64,000 bases of DNA from Streptomyces spororaveus (GCF_016755875.1 NZ_BNED01000005.1:1-64000), one strand, 5' to 3'; counted from the first letter of the stretch, positions 45,224-54,370 are shown. Notes: generated by a model from the letters alone, not told the origin. Program-made: numbers and translations.

Positions 45224-46675
45224 TCAGAGAAGGCCATGTGCTCGGTACGGTAACCGGGCCGCCGGGTGGTCCAGCGGCCCTCGCCTGCGGCGACGCCGAT
45301 TCCCCCGAGCGTGACCGGCCAGGGCGCGCAGCGCCCTTTCACAGCCGGTCGACGCCGAGAGCAGCGAGCGCGTCCCCACTGCTCGCCATCGAGTCGGTGG
45401 CGGCGTTCGGCGAGGATGTCCTTCTTGTCGGGTACGCCGGTGGCGGCCGAGGCGTCGGCCCGGGCCGAGCTTGCGGCGGGCGAGGACGAGGATCGTCAGC
45501 GCGGTGGCGGCGCCGCCGGTGGGGAGCGCCGCGAGCACATCGGGGTGGGCGGCGAGGGTTGCGGCGAACGCGGTTCCGGCCGCCTGCCCGGTGCCGACCG
45601 ACAGGATCAGCCAGGAGTACCCCTCGGTGGTACGGGAGACGGAGGCGAGCGCGTCCACGGTGTGGAAGCCGTTGGTGATGATCAGGGTGAAGAACAGCCC
45701 CGGGATTGCCGCGAGGGCGAGGGCTGTGCGGGGATCGGGCTGGGCCAGCAGGGGCGACCAGCCGAGGAGGAACAGGGCGCTGGTGGTGATGAGCTGGGAT
45801 TTGGTTGTGCCGGGCCAGGCCCGGCGGGCGTAGATCAGGCTTCCCAGGAAGCTGCCGGTGGAGAACACGGCAGGCAGCAGTCCGCAGAGCATGGCCTGCC
45901 CGTGGGTGGCGGCCATGCCTGCGGCCCACACGTTCATCGCTCCGAACGCGAACCCCGTTCCCGCCATCGCGGTGAGCAGCAGGACCAGGCCGACGCTCAT
46001 CAGCCGTCCTCTTTCCGTCACGCCGGAGGCAGGGCGCCAGGCCTGCGATGGTGCGGCGGTCAGGACGACCGCCGTGCCCACCAGCCCGAGGGCGGCGGTC
46101 GCGGCCAGGGCGGTGTCGGGCCCGTGCGTGGTTGCCAGCCACGAGGCGAGCAGGGGGCCGGCGATGTAAAGGAGTCCCTGCGAGCCGGTGTCGAGGGCTT
46201 GGACGACTCGGCGCCGCCCGAAGTCGGGCAGGACTGTCGGCCAAAGTGCCCGAAGCCCTGCCTCAAGCGGAGGTGTGACCAGACCCGCGAGCCCGACCAC
46301 CCCGGTCACCGCCGCGGGGTGCCCGCACGCCCGGATCAAGGGGAGCGCTGCCAGGCAGCCGGCGTTGAGCAGCACCGCGGGTGTCGACACCCGGGTTTGA
46401 CCGTAACGGTCCATCAGCCTGCCTTTGACCGGCTGGGACAGCGCGGAAGCCAGTCCGTAGAGAGCGGCGAGCGTTCCGGCGAAGGCCAGGGTCCCCCCGC
46501 CGCCGGTGATCCACAGGACGAGCCCCACCGGAACCATGGAGTTGGGCAGGCGCCCGATCAGAGTGCCGCCGAGCAGGCGGACAACGTGTCGGCTGCCCAG
46601 TACGACGCCGTATGTGGCGAGCGGCCGGGCCGTGGTCGGGGGTTCTGCCAGGGTCAACAGAGCAGGGCTTTCCAT
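45224..46675 (-). CDS. MFS transporter
   Basis: About 12 hydrophobic segments in the first 400 residues, with the MFS loop GRLMDRYGQTRV between helices 2 and 3 and GMAATHGQAMLCGLLPAVFSTG later. This is likely a proton-driven exporter. The last 80 residues after ILVLARRKLGP are extremely Arg-rich and unlike a transporter end; another frame would end after about 45 residues, so a frameshift near 45470 is possible. ATG 46675 is the likely start though no ribosome site is clear. Confidence 0.75.
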   Translation of the reverse strand: MESPALLTLAEPPTTARPLATYGVVLGSRHVVRLLGGTLIGRLPNSMVPVGLVLWITGGGGTLAFAGTLAALYGLASALSQPVKGRLMDRYGQTRVSTPAVLLNAGCLAALPLIRACGHPAAVTGVVGLAGLVTPPLEAGLRALWPTVLPDFGRRRVVQALDTGSQGLLYIAGPLLASWLATTHGPDTALAATAALGLVGTAVVLTAAPSQAWRPASGVTERGRLMSVGLVLLLTAMAGTGFAFGAMNVWAAGMAATHGQAMLCGLLPAVFSTGSFLGSLIYARRAWPGTTKSQLITTSALFLLGWSPLLAQPDPRTALALAAIPGLFFTLIITNGFHTVDALASVSRTTEGYSWLILSVGTGQAAGTAFAATLAAHPDVLAALPTGGAATALTILVLARRKLGPGRRLGRHRRTRQEGHPRRTPPPTRWRAVGTRSLLSASTGCERALRALAGHARGNRRRRRRGPLDHPAARLPYRAHGLL

Positions 46676-46983
46676 CAGAGGGAGTGCGGGGGCGGGGCAG
46701 GCCCGGGCGTTCAGCGTGGTTGCCCGTATGGCGCAGGTACCGCGGACCCCCGGAGCGGGGAGCGTAGCCCGGAGCCGACCGGCCATCGCGGAACTTGTGA
46801 TCTTCCGACAAGACCGCGGGAACGGCACCCTGCCGCGGCCGGGAAAGCGATGTCGGCGCGGGCCGAGTCACTGCCAGCCCGGTACCGGATCTACGCGCTC
46901 GCCCGCGACCTGTCGACGCCGTCGTGCGACGGCGCGGTGCGGGGAGGCAGGATCCGCAGTAGGCGCACGACCGGACGGGCCGC

Positions 46984-47826
46984 CTACGGGCGTTCGAAGA
47001 GCTGGAGCACTCCGCCGACCGAGAAGCACAGCGCACCTGTCAGGGTCGCCCAGTTGGCGATGCCGACGTTGACCAGGCTTCCGGTGGCGGGGCGGGTGTA
47101 GGCGGCCAGAGCCGACACCATGAACAGGATCGAGCCGAGCTGGTTCACGGCCACGACCCACCATCCGAGGCTGCGGGAGCGGACGCACGGCCAGGGCCGA
47201 TGGCAGATCTCGGCGAACCCGAGGTGCCCCGACACGAGGAACAGCACGCACCCGATCACGTCAGGGGTCCAGATCAGCCGGTTCACCTGCCGGACGGTGA
47301 GGCCCTCCAGGAAGGAGTCCAGCAGGTTGACGCCGAACACTAGCGTCCCCGTGAACAGGACGAACATGCTCAGCCAGTCCACCCTCATCGGCTCGTATCC
47401 CCACCAGCGCCAGCCGGCCGTGACCAGGGAGCCGCCGTCCGGGGTGTGACGGGGCGCGTTCAGCACCTGCAGGATGGAGACGTAGCCCCCGGTGCTGAAG
47501 AACACTCCCCCGACGAGGTACACCCACGCGCTGACGAGCGGATCACCCGAACCGAACTGCGAGACCGCGGCGCCGACGGCGAACAGCGCTCCTCCGATGA
47601 CGAACGCACCGGATGCGACGGCGTTGAGCCTGCGCAGACGGCGCAGCGCCGCGGGATCGGCGGTCGAGACCCGGTCGGCGGTGTCCCCCGGGCTCCGGAC
47701 CGACAGCGTGCCGCGCTTTCTCGCCGGCCGCGAGTCCCAGACCACCGTCTCCCCTTCGGGGCGGCGCCAGGTGCGCCGGGTGACGAACGGTCCCGCGCCT
47801 TCGACCTGCTCCAGAGGCTCTCCCAC
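46984..47826 (-). CDS. YrhK-like integral membrane protein
   Basis: A 280-residue membrane protein with six or more hydrophobic segments, arranged in pairs: LNAVASGAFVIGGALFAVGA, then VYLVGGVFFSTGGYVSILQ, then FVLFTGTLVFGVNLLDSF, and NQLGSILFMVSALAAY near the end. The repeated GxxxFxxGG pattern is that of the YrhK domain. Its function is unknown. The start GTG 47826 has CAGGTC upstream and gives a soluble N-terminus of 60 residues. It is divergent from the glucose-6-phosphate dehydrogenase gene. Confidence 0.7.
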   Translation of the reverse strand: MGEPLEQVEGAGPFVTRRTWRRPEGETVVWDSRPARKRGTLSVRSPGDTADRVSTADPAALRRLRRLNAVASGAFVIGGALFAVGAAVSQFGSGDPLVSAWVYLVGGVFFSTGGYVSILQVLNAPRHTPDGGSLVTAGWRWWGYEPMRVDWLSMFVLFTGTLVFGVNLLDSFLEGLTVRQVNRLIWTPDVIGCVLFLVSGHLGFAEICHRPWPCVRSRSLGWWVVAVNQLGSILFMVSALAAYTRPATGSLVNVGIANWATLTGALCFSVGGVLQLFERP

Positions 47827-47982
47827 GACCTGACACTAGTACCGAGGGTGACACCCGGCCGTCAGCGAAACGGACGGGGCGTGCCATGACCCGGGTGGTG
47901 GAATCCCGGGTGCCGGATCCGTGGTGACCACGCACAGTGGGTGCTCAGGGCGATGCGACCGCCCGGAACGGAAGTGCGGCGC

Positions 47983-49425
47983 ATGGCCTCAGCCCCCGAG
48001 TCGAGCCCGGCCGACCACGTCATCGTCCTCTTCGGCGCCACGGGAGACCTGGCCCGGCGCAAGCTGCTGCCGGGCCTGTTCCATCTCGCCAAGGCGGGGC
48101 TGATGCCGCGGCGCTACCGCATCGTCGGCTCCGCCCCGGCCGCCGAGGCCCTGAGCGACCAGGAGTTCCGCGCCCACGCGCGACAGGCCGTGACGGAGTT
48201 CGGCCGCTCGCGCCCCGAGGGCCCCGTATGGCAGGAGTTCGAATCCGCCCTGTCCTTCGGCTCGGCCGACGCGCAGGCTCCGGAGCCCCTGGTGGAAGCG
48301 GTACGCGCGGCCGAGCAGGCCGTCGGTGGCACTCCTCGTCGGCTGTTCCACCTCGCCGTCCCGCCCGTCGCGTTCACCTCGATGGTCGAGCTCCTCGGCG
48401 CCACGGGCCTGGCCCGGGACGCCCGCGTCATCGTCGAGAAGCCCTTCGGCACCGACCTCGCTTCCGCCCGCGCACTCAACGCGGCCGTCCACGCCGTGTT
48501 CGACGAGTCCCGGGTGTTCCGTATCGACCACTTCCTCGGCAAGGAGGCGGTGGACAACATCCTCGCCCTCCGCTTCGCGAACGGCCTTTTCGAACCCCTT
48601 TGGAACCGCGAGCACATCAGCCATGTGCAGATCGACGTGCCCGAGCAGATCGACATCCAGGGCCGTGCGCACTTCTTCGAGGGCACCGGAACCTTCCGCG
48701 ACATGATCGTCACCCATCTCTTCCAGCTGCTCGGATTCGTCGCCATGGAACCGCCGGTCGTCCTCGACGCGCAGTCGCTCCGGGACGAGCAGGTGAAGGT
48801 CTTCCGCAGCATGCGGCCGCTGGATCCCGCGCACGTCGTCCGCGGACAGTACACGGGCTACCGCGCCGAGCCCGGGGTCGATGCCGCCTCGGACACGGAG
48901 ACCTTCGCCGCCCTGCGCGTCGAGATCGACAACTGGCGCTGGGCCGGGGTCCCCTTCCTCCTGCGCTCGGGCAAGGCCCTGGCCGAGGGCCGGCACGTCG
49001 TCACCCTGGGTCTGCGCGAGCCGGTCCTCGGGATGTTCCCGCTGAACGCGCGTGCGGCGGTCGACGGCCGCGGCAACGAAGTCGTCATCGACTTCGCCGA
49101 TCCCGGCTCCATCACCGCCCGGTTCCTCGTCAAGGAGCCGGGCCCCTCGATGCGGTTGGCCGAGGCCGATCTGGTCTTCGGCTACCAGAGCTCCTTCACC
49201 GCCGACAACTCCCTGGAGGGTTACGAGCACCTCCTCCTGGAGGCCATGCTCGGCGACCAGTCCTTCTTCACCCGGTCCGACGGCATCGAACGCCTGTGGG
49301 AGATCTCCGCCCCGCTCCTGGACGCACCTCCTCCCGTGGAGCCGTACGCCCCCGGGTCCTGGGGGCCCGACAGCATCGACGCGCTCGTCGCCCCGCACCG
49401 CTGGCACCTCCCCGACCGGCACTGA
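47983..49425 (+). CDS. zwf: Glucose-6-phosphate dehydrogenase
   Basis: Oxidises glucose 6-phosphate to the lactone with NAD(P), the entry to the pentose phosphate and Entner-Doudoroff routes. The coenzyme motif is LFGATGDLARRKLLPG, VIVEKPFGTD follows, and the signature RIDHFLGKEAVDN has the catalytic His. Length of 480 residues is normal. ATG 47983 has GGAAG 8 bases upstream; ATG 47953 and GTG 47941 would add a few residues. No 6-phosphogluconate or transaldolase gene is near, so this is likely a second, non-housekeeping copy. Confidence 0.9.
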   Translation: MASAPESSPADHVIVLFGATGDLARRKLLPGLFHLAKAGLMPRRYRIVGSAPAAEALSDQEFRAHARQAVTEFGRSRPEGPVWQEFESALSFGSADAQAPEPLVEAVRAAEQAVGGTPRRLFHLAVPPVAFTSMVELLGATGLARDARVIVEKPFGTDLASARALNAAVHAVFDESRVFRIDHFLGKEAVDNILALRFANGLFEPLWNREHISHVQIDVPEQIDIQGRAHFFEGTGTFRDMIVTHLFQLLGFVAMEPPVVLDAQSLRDEQVKVFRSMRPLDPAHVVRGQYTGYRAEPGVDAASDTETFAALRVEIDNWRWAGVPFLLRSGKALAEGRHVVTLGLREPVLGMFPLNARAAVDGRGNEVVIDFADPGSITARFLVKEPGPSMRLAEADLVFGYQSSFTADNSLEGYEHLLLEAMLGDQSFFTRSDGIERLWEISAPLLDAPPPVEPYAPGSWGPDSIDALVAPHRWHLPDRH

Positions 49426-49449
49426 CGCGGGACTCGGCTGCGGGGTGGC

Positions 49450-50565
49450 TCAGGCGACGAGAAGGCGCAGGCCGAGGTCTGCCGCGTCGAGGGCGGCGAG
49501 GCCGCCGTTGCGCTCGGCCCACCGGCCCGAGTCGAGGTCGTCGCCGAGGCTCCGTACCGCCCGCTGTTCGGCCTCGGGGCCGACCCTCGTCCACACCGAC
49601 ATCGCACGGCGCACGTGGTCCTCCAGGTACGCCCCCGGGCGGCGCCAGTACGCCTCGAACAGGCCGTCGGCGCAGTCCCACGGGACGGGTACCGGCTCGG
49701 TGCGGGCTCCGATCGCGTCGGCCATCGCGGCAAGGGAGGGAAACTCCCCGAGGACGTCGGCGAATTCGGGCAGGTAGTCGCGGGTGAGCCAGAACCGGTC
49801 CTGCCATCCGGGCTCGTCGGTGTCGAAGGTGAGCACCACGACGCGGCGGGCCACTCGGCGCATCTCGCGCAGCCCTGCTGCCGGGTCCCCCCAGTGGTGA
49901 ACGGTGGAGACGGCCATCGCGACGTCGAAGGACCGGTCCTCGAACGGCAGGTTCTCCGCGGCGGCGGCCACGCACGGCGCGGCCCCGGCAGGCCGCTGCC
50001 CCCGCATGACCGCCGACGGCTCCACCGCGGTCACCTCGCGATCGGAGGGCTCGTAGGAGCCGGTGCCGGCCCCGACGTTCAGCACGGTCCGCGCGTCCCC
50101 GAGCGCGGCCCAGATCTGCGCGGCGATCCGTGGGTCGGTACGCCGTGTCGCGGGGTAGGCGCCGCCGATCGCGTCGTACAGCCGGGCGCCGAGCATTCCC
50201 AGTTGCTCCTCCGGTGTCACCTTCAGCCCTCTCGCCCGTGCCGCGATTTCCCTGTCGATGGCCGCCACCATGGCGTCGGCGCGCTCACGCCGCTCCAGGA
50301 GCAGGCCGCGCAGCCGGCGCAGCCGGGCGACCGCGTCGGTGGGCGGATCGCCGACCAGTTCCGCGACCTCCCGCAGCCCGAAGCCGAGCCGGCGGTAGGC
50401 CAGCACCTCCCGGAGCCGCTCCACGTCGCCCGCCGAGTAGGCCCGGTAGCCGGCCGGGGTCCGCGCCGAGGGCCGGACGAGTCCGATGTCGTCGTAGTGA
50501 TGCAGCGTGCGGACGCTCACCTCGGCCAGCTCGGCCACGCGTCCCACGGTCCAGTGATCTTCCAC
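49450..50565 (-). CDS. MerR regulator fused to methyltransferase
   Basis: A 371-residue fusion. Residues 1-70 are a MerR HTH (TVGRVAELAEVSVRTLHHYD, then IGLVRPSARTPAGYR). A helical linker leads to a class I SAM methyltransferase (about 140-371): motif I is VLNVGAGTGSYEP, and VSTVHHWGDPAAGL follows. MerR proteins with a C-terminal methyltransferase are known in actinomycetes but their ligand is not. Its stop is 25 bases from the zwf stop, so the two converge closely. Confidence 0.85.
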   Translation of the reverse strand: MEDHWTVGRVAELAEVSVRTLHHYDDIGLVRPSARTPAGYRAYSAGDVERLREVLAYRRLGFGLREVAELVGDPPTDAVARLRRLRGLLLERRERADAMVAAIDREIAARARGLKVTPEEQLGMLGARLYDAIGGAYPATRRTDPRIAAQIWAALGDARTVLNVGAGTGSYEPSDREVTAVEPSAVMRGQRPAGAAPCVAAAAENLPFEDRSFDVAMAVSTVHHWGDPAAGLREMRRVARRVVVLTFDTDEPGWQDRFWLTRDYLPEFADVLGEFPSLAAMADAIGARTEPVPVPWDCADGLFEAYWRRPGAYLEDHVRRAMSVWTRVGPEAEQRAVRSLGDDLDSGRWAERNGGLAALDAADLGLRLLVA

Positions 50566-50641
50566 GGCTCCGACTATGCGGCCTCACGCCGCGTGAGGGT
50601 CAAGAGCCGGCGGCCCGGGGCGGGCCGTCCCACGCGCACGG

Positions 50642-51025
50642 TCAGAGGGGCGGGAGCCTTCTGCGCAGGAGGCAGAATTCGTTGCCTTCCGGGTCGGTGA
50701 GGACGTGCCAGGTCTCGGTGCCGGTCTGGCCGACGTCGGCGGGCCGGGCGCCGAGGGCCAGGAGCCGCGCCAGCTCGGCGTCCTGGTCGCGGTCGGTGGG
50801 ATTGACGTCGATGTGCAGGCGGAGCTTCCCGGTCCGCGGGCCGCCGCCGGCACTGAGGACGAGGGTGGGCTGCGGGCCGCCGAAACCGGCGTCGGGCGGC
50901 CCGATCTCGATGCTTACGTCGGCCTCCCGGCCGATTTCGACGGAGCCGAGGACCTCGCTCCAGAAAGCGGCGAGGCGGTCGGGGTCGGCGGCGTCGACGA
51001 CCAGCTCACTGATGCGGCATGCCAT
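50642..51025 (-). CDS. VOC-family (glyoxalase-like) protein
   Basis: A 127-residue vicinal-oxygen-chelate protein: ISELVVDAADPDRLAAFWSEVLG at the start and HVLTDPEGNEFCLLRR at the end, one beta-alpha-beta-beta-beta repeat pair. Such proteins are metal-dependent isomerases, dioxygenases or antibiotic-binding proteins; the His/Glu set here (LRLHIDV, NEFC) is compatible with metal binding. No specific substrate. It stands alone between the MerR fusion and the GNAT gene. Confidence 0.8.
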   Translation of the reverse strand: MACRISELVVDAADPDRLAAFWSEVLGSVEIGREADVSIEIGPPDAGFGGPQPTLVLSAGGGPRTGKLRLHIDVNPTDRDQDAELARLLALGARPADVGQTGTETWHVLTDPEGNEFCLLRRRLPPL

Positions 51026-51134
51026 GGCCGTCAGTGTACGGAGCGGCCCCAGGGCAGGCGGTCGGCCGCGCGCCGGGTCCTCGCCCCGCGACCCGAACGG
51101 GGTCGGCGCGGGGCGAGGACCGGGGCCGCCTCGC

Positions 51135-52037
51135 CTACGCGGCCGGGGCCGCGGCGGGGTGGAAGTTGACGCGCTCGCGCACCACGGGGAATCCGGCCTT
51201 GGCGAAGTTCGCGGCCATGGGGAAGTTGCCCCGGTCCGTGGCTCCGGTGACGGCCTCGGCGCCGTGCTCCACCAGGAAGTGGGTGCACTCGGCGAGCAGG
51301 TCGTACGCGTAGCCGCGGCCGCGGTGTTCCGGCAGGACGCCGATGAAGCCGATGGTCGGCCCGGAGGGGTTGTGCGCCGGGATGTGGATGCCGGCCAGAT
51401 CGCCCTCAGGTGTACGGGCGACCTGCCACCACTCCCTCGGGGAAGGGCACCAGTGGAAGAAGTCGAGCTCCTCCTGGGCGGCCTGGTCGAGTCCGCCCTC
51501 CGCTATGGCCTTCAGCGCGTGGGCGTCCAGGGTGGCCGAGTGGATGCGGCGCAGGGCGTCGAAGAAGACCGCGTCGTCGGGTTCGGCGCCGAAGACGAGG
51601 CGGCCGGGCCGTTCGGGGAGCCCGCGCTCCGGGGTCCAGCGGTAGAGGAAGCGTTCCACCAGCAGCTCGTAGCCGGCCGCCCTGGCGGCGGCGAAGCGCG
51701 CCTCGGTGGCGGCGGTCAGGTCGGGGTGGTCCCGCCAGTCGCCGGGGAGGTTGATTTCGAGCTCGACCTGCCAGGGTGCGGAGCGCAGGAGTTCGGCTCC
51801 CGCCTCCTCTTCGCCCTCGGCGACGTCGAACCAGTTAACGTTGACGGGTTCCTTGTCGTCGGCGCCGCCCCACCAGGCGCCGCGGGCGACGACCGTGCCG
51901 TCGCGCAGGGCCACCCGCTTCCAGTCGGGGCGGTGTGTGGTGCGCTCGTGGGCGGCGCGGGCGTTCAGCGGGTCCGGGTGTGCGTCGAACAGGTGGGCGT
52001 CGCTCTCGTCGAGCGCGCGGATGACCAGATCGGTCAT
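51135..52037 (-). CDS. GNAT-family acetyltransferase
   Basis: A 300-residue protein with a C-terminal GNAT domain: GFIGVLPEHRGRGYAYDLLAE is the acetyl-CoA-binding motif A (R/QxxGxG/A), followed by a late NFPMAANFAKAGFPV. The first half (VIRALDESDAHLFDAHPDP to about 150) may be a degenerate second GNAT fold. ATG 52037 is preceded by CGGAGGA. A tiny ORF with its own ideal ribosome site lies 47 bases upstream, so expression may be set by translation of that leader. Substrate unknown; drug acetylation is possible but unproven. Confidence 0.8.
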   Translation of the reverse strand: MTDLVIRALDESDAHLFDAHPDPLNARAAHERTTHRPDWKRVALRDGTVVARGAWWGGADDKEPVNVNWFDVAEGEEEAGAELLRSAPWQVELEINLPGDWRDHPDLTAATEARFAAARAAGYELLVERFLYRWTPERGLPERPGRLVFGAEPDDAVFFDALRRIHSATLDAHALKAIAEGGLDQAAQEELDFFHWCPSPREWWQVARTPEGDLAGIHIPAHNPSGPTIGFIGVLPEHRGRGYAYDLLAECTHFLVEHGAEAVTGATDRGNFPMAANFAKAGFPVVRERVNFHPAAAPAA

Positions 52038-52083
52038 GGAATCCTCCGGGACGGTTACTGCGTGGAGCGCTCCCGGTCTCGGA

Positions 52084-52140
52084 TCAGACGAACCACACCG
52101 GGCTGACGGGGAGGGAGCGCTGGATGATGGTGAACTGCAC
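52084..52140 (-). CDS. 18-residue ORF, possible leader peptide
   Basis: GTG 52140 stands 8 bases after a perfect AGGAGG (52154-52149). It encodes MQFTIIQRSLPVSPVWFV and a TGA at 52086-52084. The GNAT gene starts 46 bases further on. An ORF this short with a full-strength ribosome site upstream of a possible resistance-type enzyme is the pattern of a regulatory leader peptide. No terminator-antiterminator pair was worked out. Confidence 0.45.
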   Translation of the reverse strand: MQFTIIQRSLPVSPVWFV

Positions 52141-52335
52141 GGCACTCGCCTCCTTTTGATCGTCTGGTGGGACGTGATCCGATACCGGACGATACTTGAT
52201 CACCGACGGGGTCGTCCATGGAATTACGGTCCCGGCCCACGTTGCCGGCGGGGTGAGCGCACGAGTCCGGTCGCGCGGCCGCCCGGGGCACCAATGGGGT
52301 GGTCCTGACCCGTGTTGACCTGCGACTATCTGCGG

Positions 52336-53124
52336 ATGCTCATTCTTGCCGACGATCTCGGCCACCTTTCCTACACCGTCACCGGCGAGGGCTCACCCGT
52401 CGTGCTCGTGCATGCCGGAGTCGCCGACCACACCATGTGGGACGCGGTCGTGCCCGCCCTCGCGGAGCGGCACACCGTCATCCGGTACGACCTGCGCGGC
52501 TTCGGCGAGTCCGCGCCTCCGGCCGGGCCGTTCCGGGAGACCGATGACCTGGGCCGGCTCCTGGACCACCTCGGTCACGAAAGCGTCCGGCTCATCGGCG
52601 CGTCCTGGGGCGGCCGGGTGGCCGTCGACTTCACTCTCGCCCACCCCGGCCGGGTGCGGTCCCTGACCCTGCTCGCCCCGCCGTGGCCCGGCTACGACTG
52701 GTCGGCGGACATGGTCGCGTACGACGAGGCCGAGACGGCCGCCCTGGCCGCGGGTGACCTGGACACCGCGGTCGGCGTGAACCTGGACATGTGGCTGCGC
52801 GGGCCCGGCCGCGGCTGGGAGGACGTGGCCCCGGGGCTGGCCGAGCAACTCCGGGCCCCGGTACGGACGTCGCTGGTGAACCAGGACACCGTCGGGGAGC
52901 ACTCCCTGGGCGGCGCGGCAGCGGACATCGCCGCGATCGCGGTTCCCACGCTCGTCGGGATCGGCCTGCTCGACGTCGCCGACTTCCAGGACATCGCCCG
53001 CCGGTACGCCACCGGGATCCCCGGCGCCACCCTGGTCGAGTTCCCCGCCGCGGCCCACCTCATCGCGCTGGACGCGCCGGCCGAACTCGGCGCGGTCCTG
53101 CGGACGTTCCTCGCCCGCTCCTGA
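52336..53124 (+). CDS. Alpha/beta hydrolase
   Basis: A 262-residue hydrolase. The strand-turn LTYTV-like start (HLSYTVTGEGSPVVLVHAGV) leads to YDLRGFGESAPP, the nucleophile elbow IGASWGGRVAVDF (Ser), and the late His in EFPAAAHLIALDAP, as in esterases and C-C hydrolases. ATG 52336 is used; it has only a weak ribosome site. The intergenic space to the tiny leader ORF (52140, divergent) is 195 bases. A hairpin follows the stop. Confidence 0.85.
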   Translation: MLILADDLGHLSYTVTGEGSPVVLVHAGVADHTMWDAVVPALAERHTVIRYDLRGFGESAPPAGPFRETDDLGRLLDHLGHESVRLIGASWGGRVAVDFTLAHPGRVRSLTLLAPPWPGYDWSADMVAYDEAETAALAAGDLDTAVGVNLDMWLRGPGRGWEDVAPGLAEQLRAPVRTSLVNQDTVGEHSLGGAAADIAAIAVPTLVGIGLLDVADFQDIARRYATGIPGATLVEFPAAAHLIALDAPAELGAVLRTFLARS

Positions 53125-53137
53125 TCGGGTCCGCCGG

Positions 53138-53190
53138 AGGTCCGGCAGCCGGCGGGGGGTTCGCACCCGGTCACCGCCGCTGCCGGACCT
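53138..53190. terminator. Bidirectional hairpin terminator
   Basis: AGGTCCGGCAGC (53138-53149) pairs with GCTGCCGGACCT (53179-53190); flanking GGCGG/CCGCC extends the stem. It lies between the convergent ends at 53124 and 53215. Confidence 0.65.
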
Positions 53191-53214
53191 GCACCGCCGT
53201 CATCTGCGTGTGCT

Positions 53215-53625
53215 TCAGGCCGGGTCGGCCGCCACCGGGGTGTTCTGGCAGGCCGTCAGCAGCCAGCGGCCGTCCGGCTCGCGCGTCATCACGTAGAGCG
53301 GTGCGCCCTCGGTGTCGCCGTCCGGCGAGCGGTAGAGCTGGCGTACCTTCACCGCCGCGACATCCGGACGCAGGAACTGGGCGTGGACCACCTCGTAGGT
53401 GACCTCCCCGTCCCAGTCGGCCGTCGGCAGCACCGTCCGCGTGAACTCCGCTATCGCCTCGAACCCGATGAGGACCTTCCCGTGGCCGGTGGTCCACAGG
53501 GCCTGCGGATGGAAGAGCGCCAGGAACCCCTCGGCGTCCTTGGCCCGTTGCGTACGTTCCACTGTGGCGACGACCTGCGCGATCGCTTCGAGGGAGGCGG
53601 TCGTGGTTGCTTGTTCGGTGTTCAT
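53215..53625 (-). CDS. SnoaL-like / SgcJ-type protein
   Basis: A 136-residue protein of the NTF2-like fold: IAQVVATVERTQRAKDAEGFLALF is the first helix pair, followed by HPQALWTTGHGKVLIGFEAI and strands with VKVRQLYRSPDGDTEGAP. This matches the SgcJ/EcaC group, small proteins of unclear function, some in polyketide pathways. ATG 53625 is used; ATG 53637 is an equally likely start, closer to GAGGG. The gene is between a hydrolase and a TetR gene and has no clear partner. Confidence 0.75.
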   Translation of the reverse strand: MNTEQATTTASLEAIAQVVATVERTQRAKDAEGFLALFHPQALWTTGHGKVLIGFEAIAEFTRTVLPTADWDGEVTYEVVHAQFLRPDVAAVKVRQLYRSPDGDTEGAPLYVMTREPDGRWLLTACQNTPVAADPA

Positions 53626-53697
53626 GGACGCGATCATCAACCCTCAACCGCGCTTGAGGTCAAGGGCATTCCGGGACACAGGCGCCCCCGGGCGCCC

Positions 53698-54288
53698 TCA
53701 GGTCCTGTCGGCCGGGGGCGGTGCGGTGATCCGGCGGACGGATTCCACGACCGCCGCGCGGTGCTCGGCGAGCCGCTCGGCGGCCCAGTCGGTGCCTGCC
53801 GCGCCGGCGGCCGGGCCGCCGACCGCCCCGAACCAGGCCTGCGACAGGCCCATGACCAGGGTCAGCACATCGGCCGCGGGCACCGCGGCGTCGATCCGGC
53901 CCGCTTCCTGCGCCCGCCGGACCGCCGCGATCTTGCCGTCGTAGGACGAGGACTCCGCGTCCGTGGACCCCGGGCGCTCCAGTTGCTTCCACAGCACGAG
54001 GCGCATCAGCGCCGGCCGCTCGACGAGGTGGTCGAAGACCGCCCCCGCATAGCCGGGCAGGTCGTCGACGTCGAACGGGACGGACTCGGAGCCGGTCTCG
54101 AGGGCGCGCTGGAGCACGGCGTCGAAGAGCTGTTCCTTGTTGCCGTAGTAGACGTAGATGAGCCGCTTGTTCGCCTGCGCCGTCTCGGCGATGCGGTCGA
54201 CGCGCGCGCCCGCGATGCCGTACGTCGCGAACTCGGTGAAGGCCGCGTCGAGCAGGCGCGCCTTGGTCGCGTTGGAATCCCGTGCCAT
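53698..54288 (-). CDS. TetR-family repressor
   Basis: The HTH domain reads ATKARLLDAAFTEFATYGIA, then VDRIAETAQANKRLIYVYYGNKEQLF. The C-terminal half with LMRLVLWKQLERP and a TetR_C-type helix set binds an unknown ligand. It is divergent from the aldo-keto reductase gene with 102 bases between starts. That space holds repeated inverted TAACT/AGTTA arms, which fits a TetR site that controls both genes. This is a second, separate TetR pair, distinct from that at 19356. Confidence 0.85.
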   Translation of the reverse strand: MARDSNATKARLLDAAFTEFATYGIAGARVDRIAETAQANKRLIYVYYGNKEQLFDAVLQRALETGSESVPFDVDDLPGYAGAVFDHLVERPALMRLVLWKQLERPGSTDAESSSYDGKIAAVRRAQEAGRIDAAVPAADVLTLVMGLSQAWFGAVGGPAAGAAGTDWAAERLAEHRAAVVESVRRITAPPPADRT

Positions 54289-54305
54289 GGACCGCAGCCT
54301 AGCAA

Positions 54306-54370
54306 GTAACTATCCAGTTATTGACAAACGGAGCCGACGCGTCGCAGACTCTATCTATCCGGTTAGTTAC
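54306..54370. promoter_or_regulatory. Operator arms between TetR and reductase genes
   Basis: TAACT-ATCC-AGTTA (54307-54320) is a perfect inverted repeat. GTAACTATCC (54306-54315) recurs inverted as GGTTAGTTAC (54361-54370), 9 of 10 bases. TTGACA lies at 54321-54326. The reductase start is 20 bases after the second arm, so a protein bound here would block its promoter. Confidence 0.6.

Noticed and set aside
47937..49787. 616-residue Arg-rich frame
   Set aside because: Shadow of the glucose-6-phosphate dehydrogenase gene in another frame.
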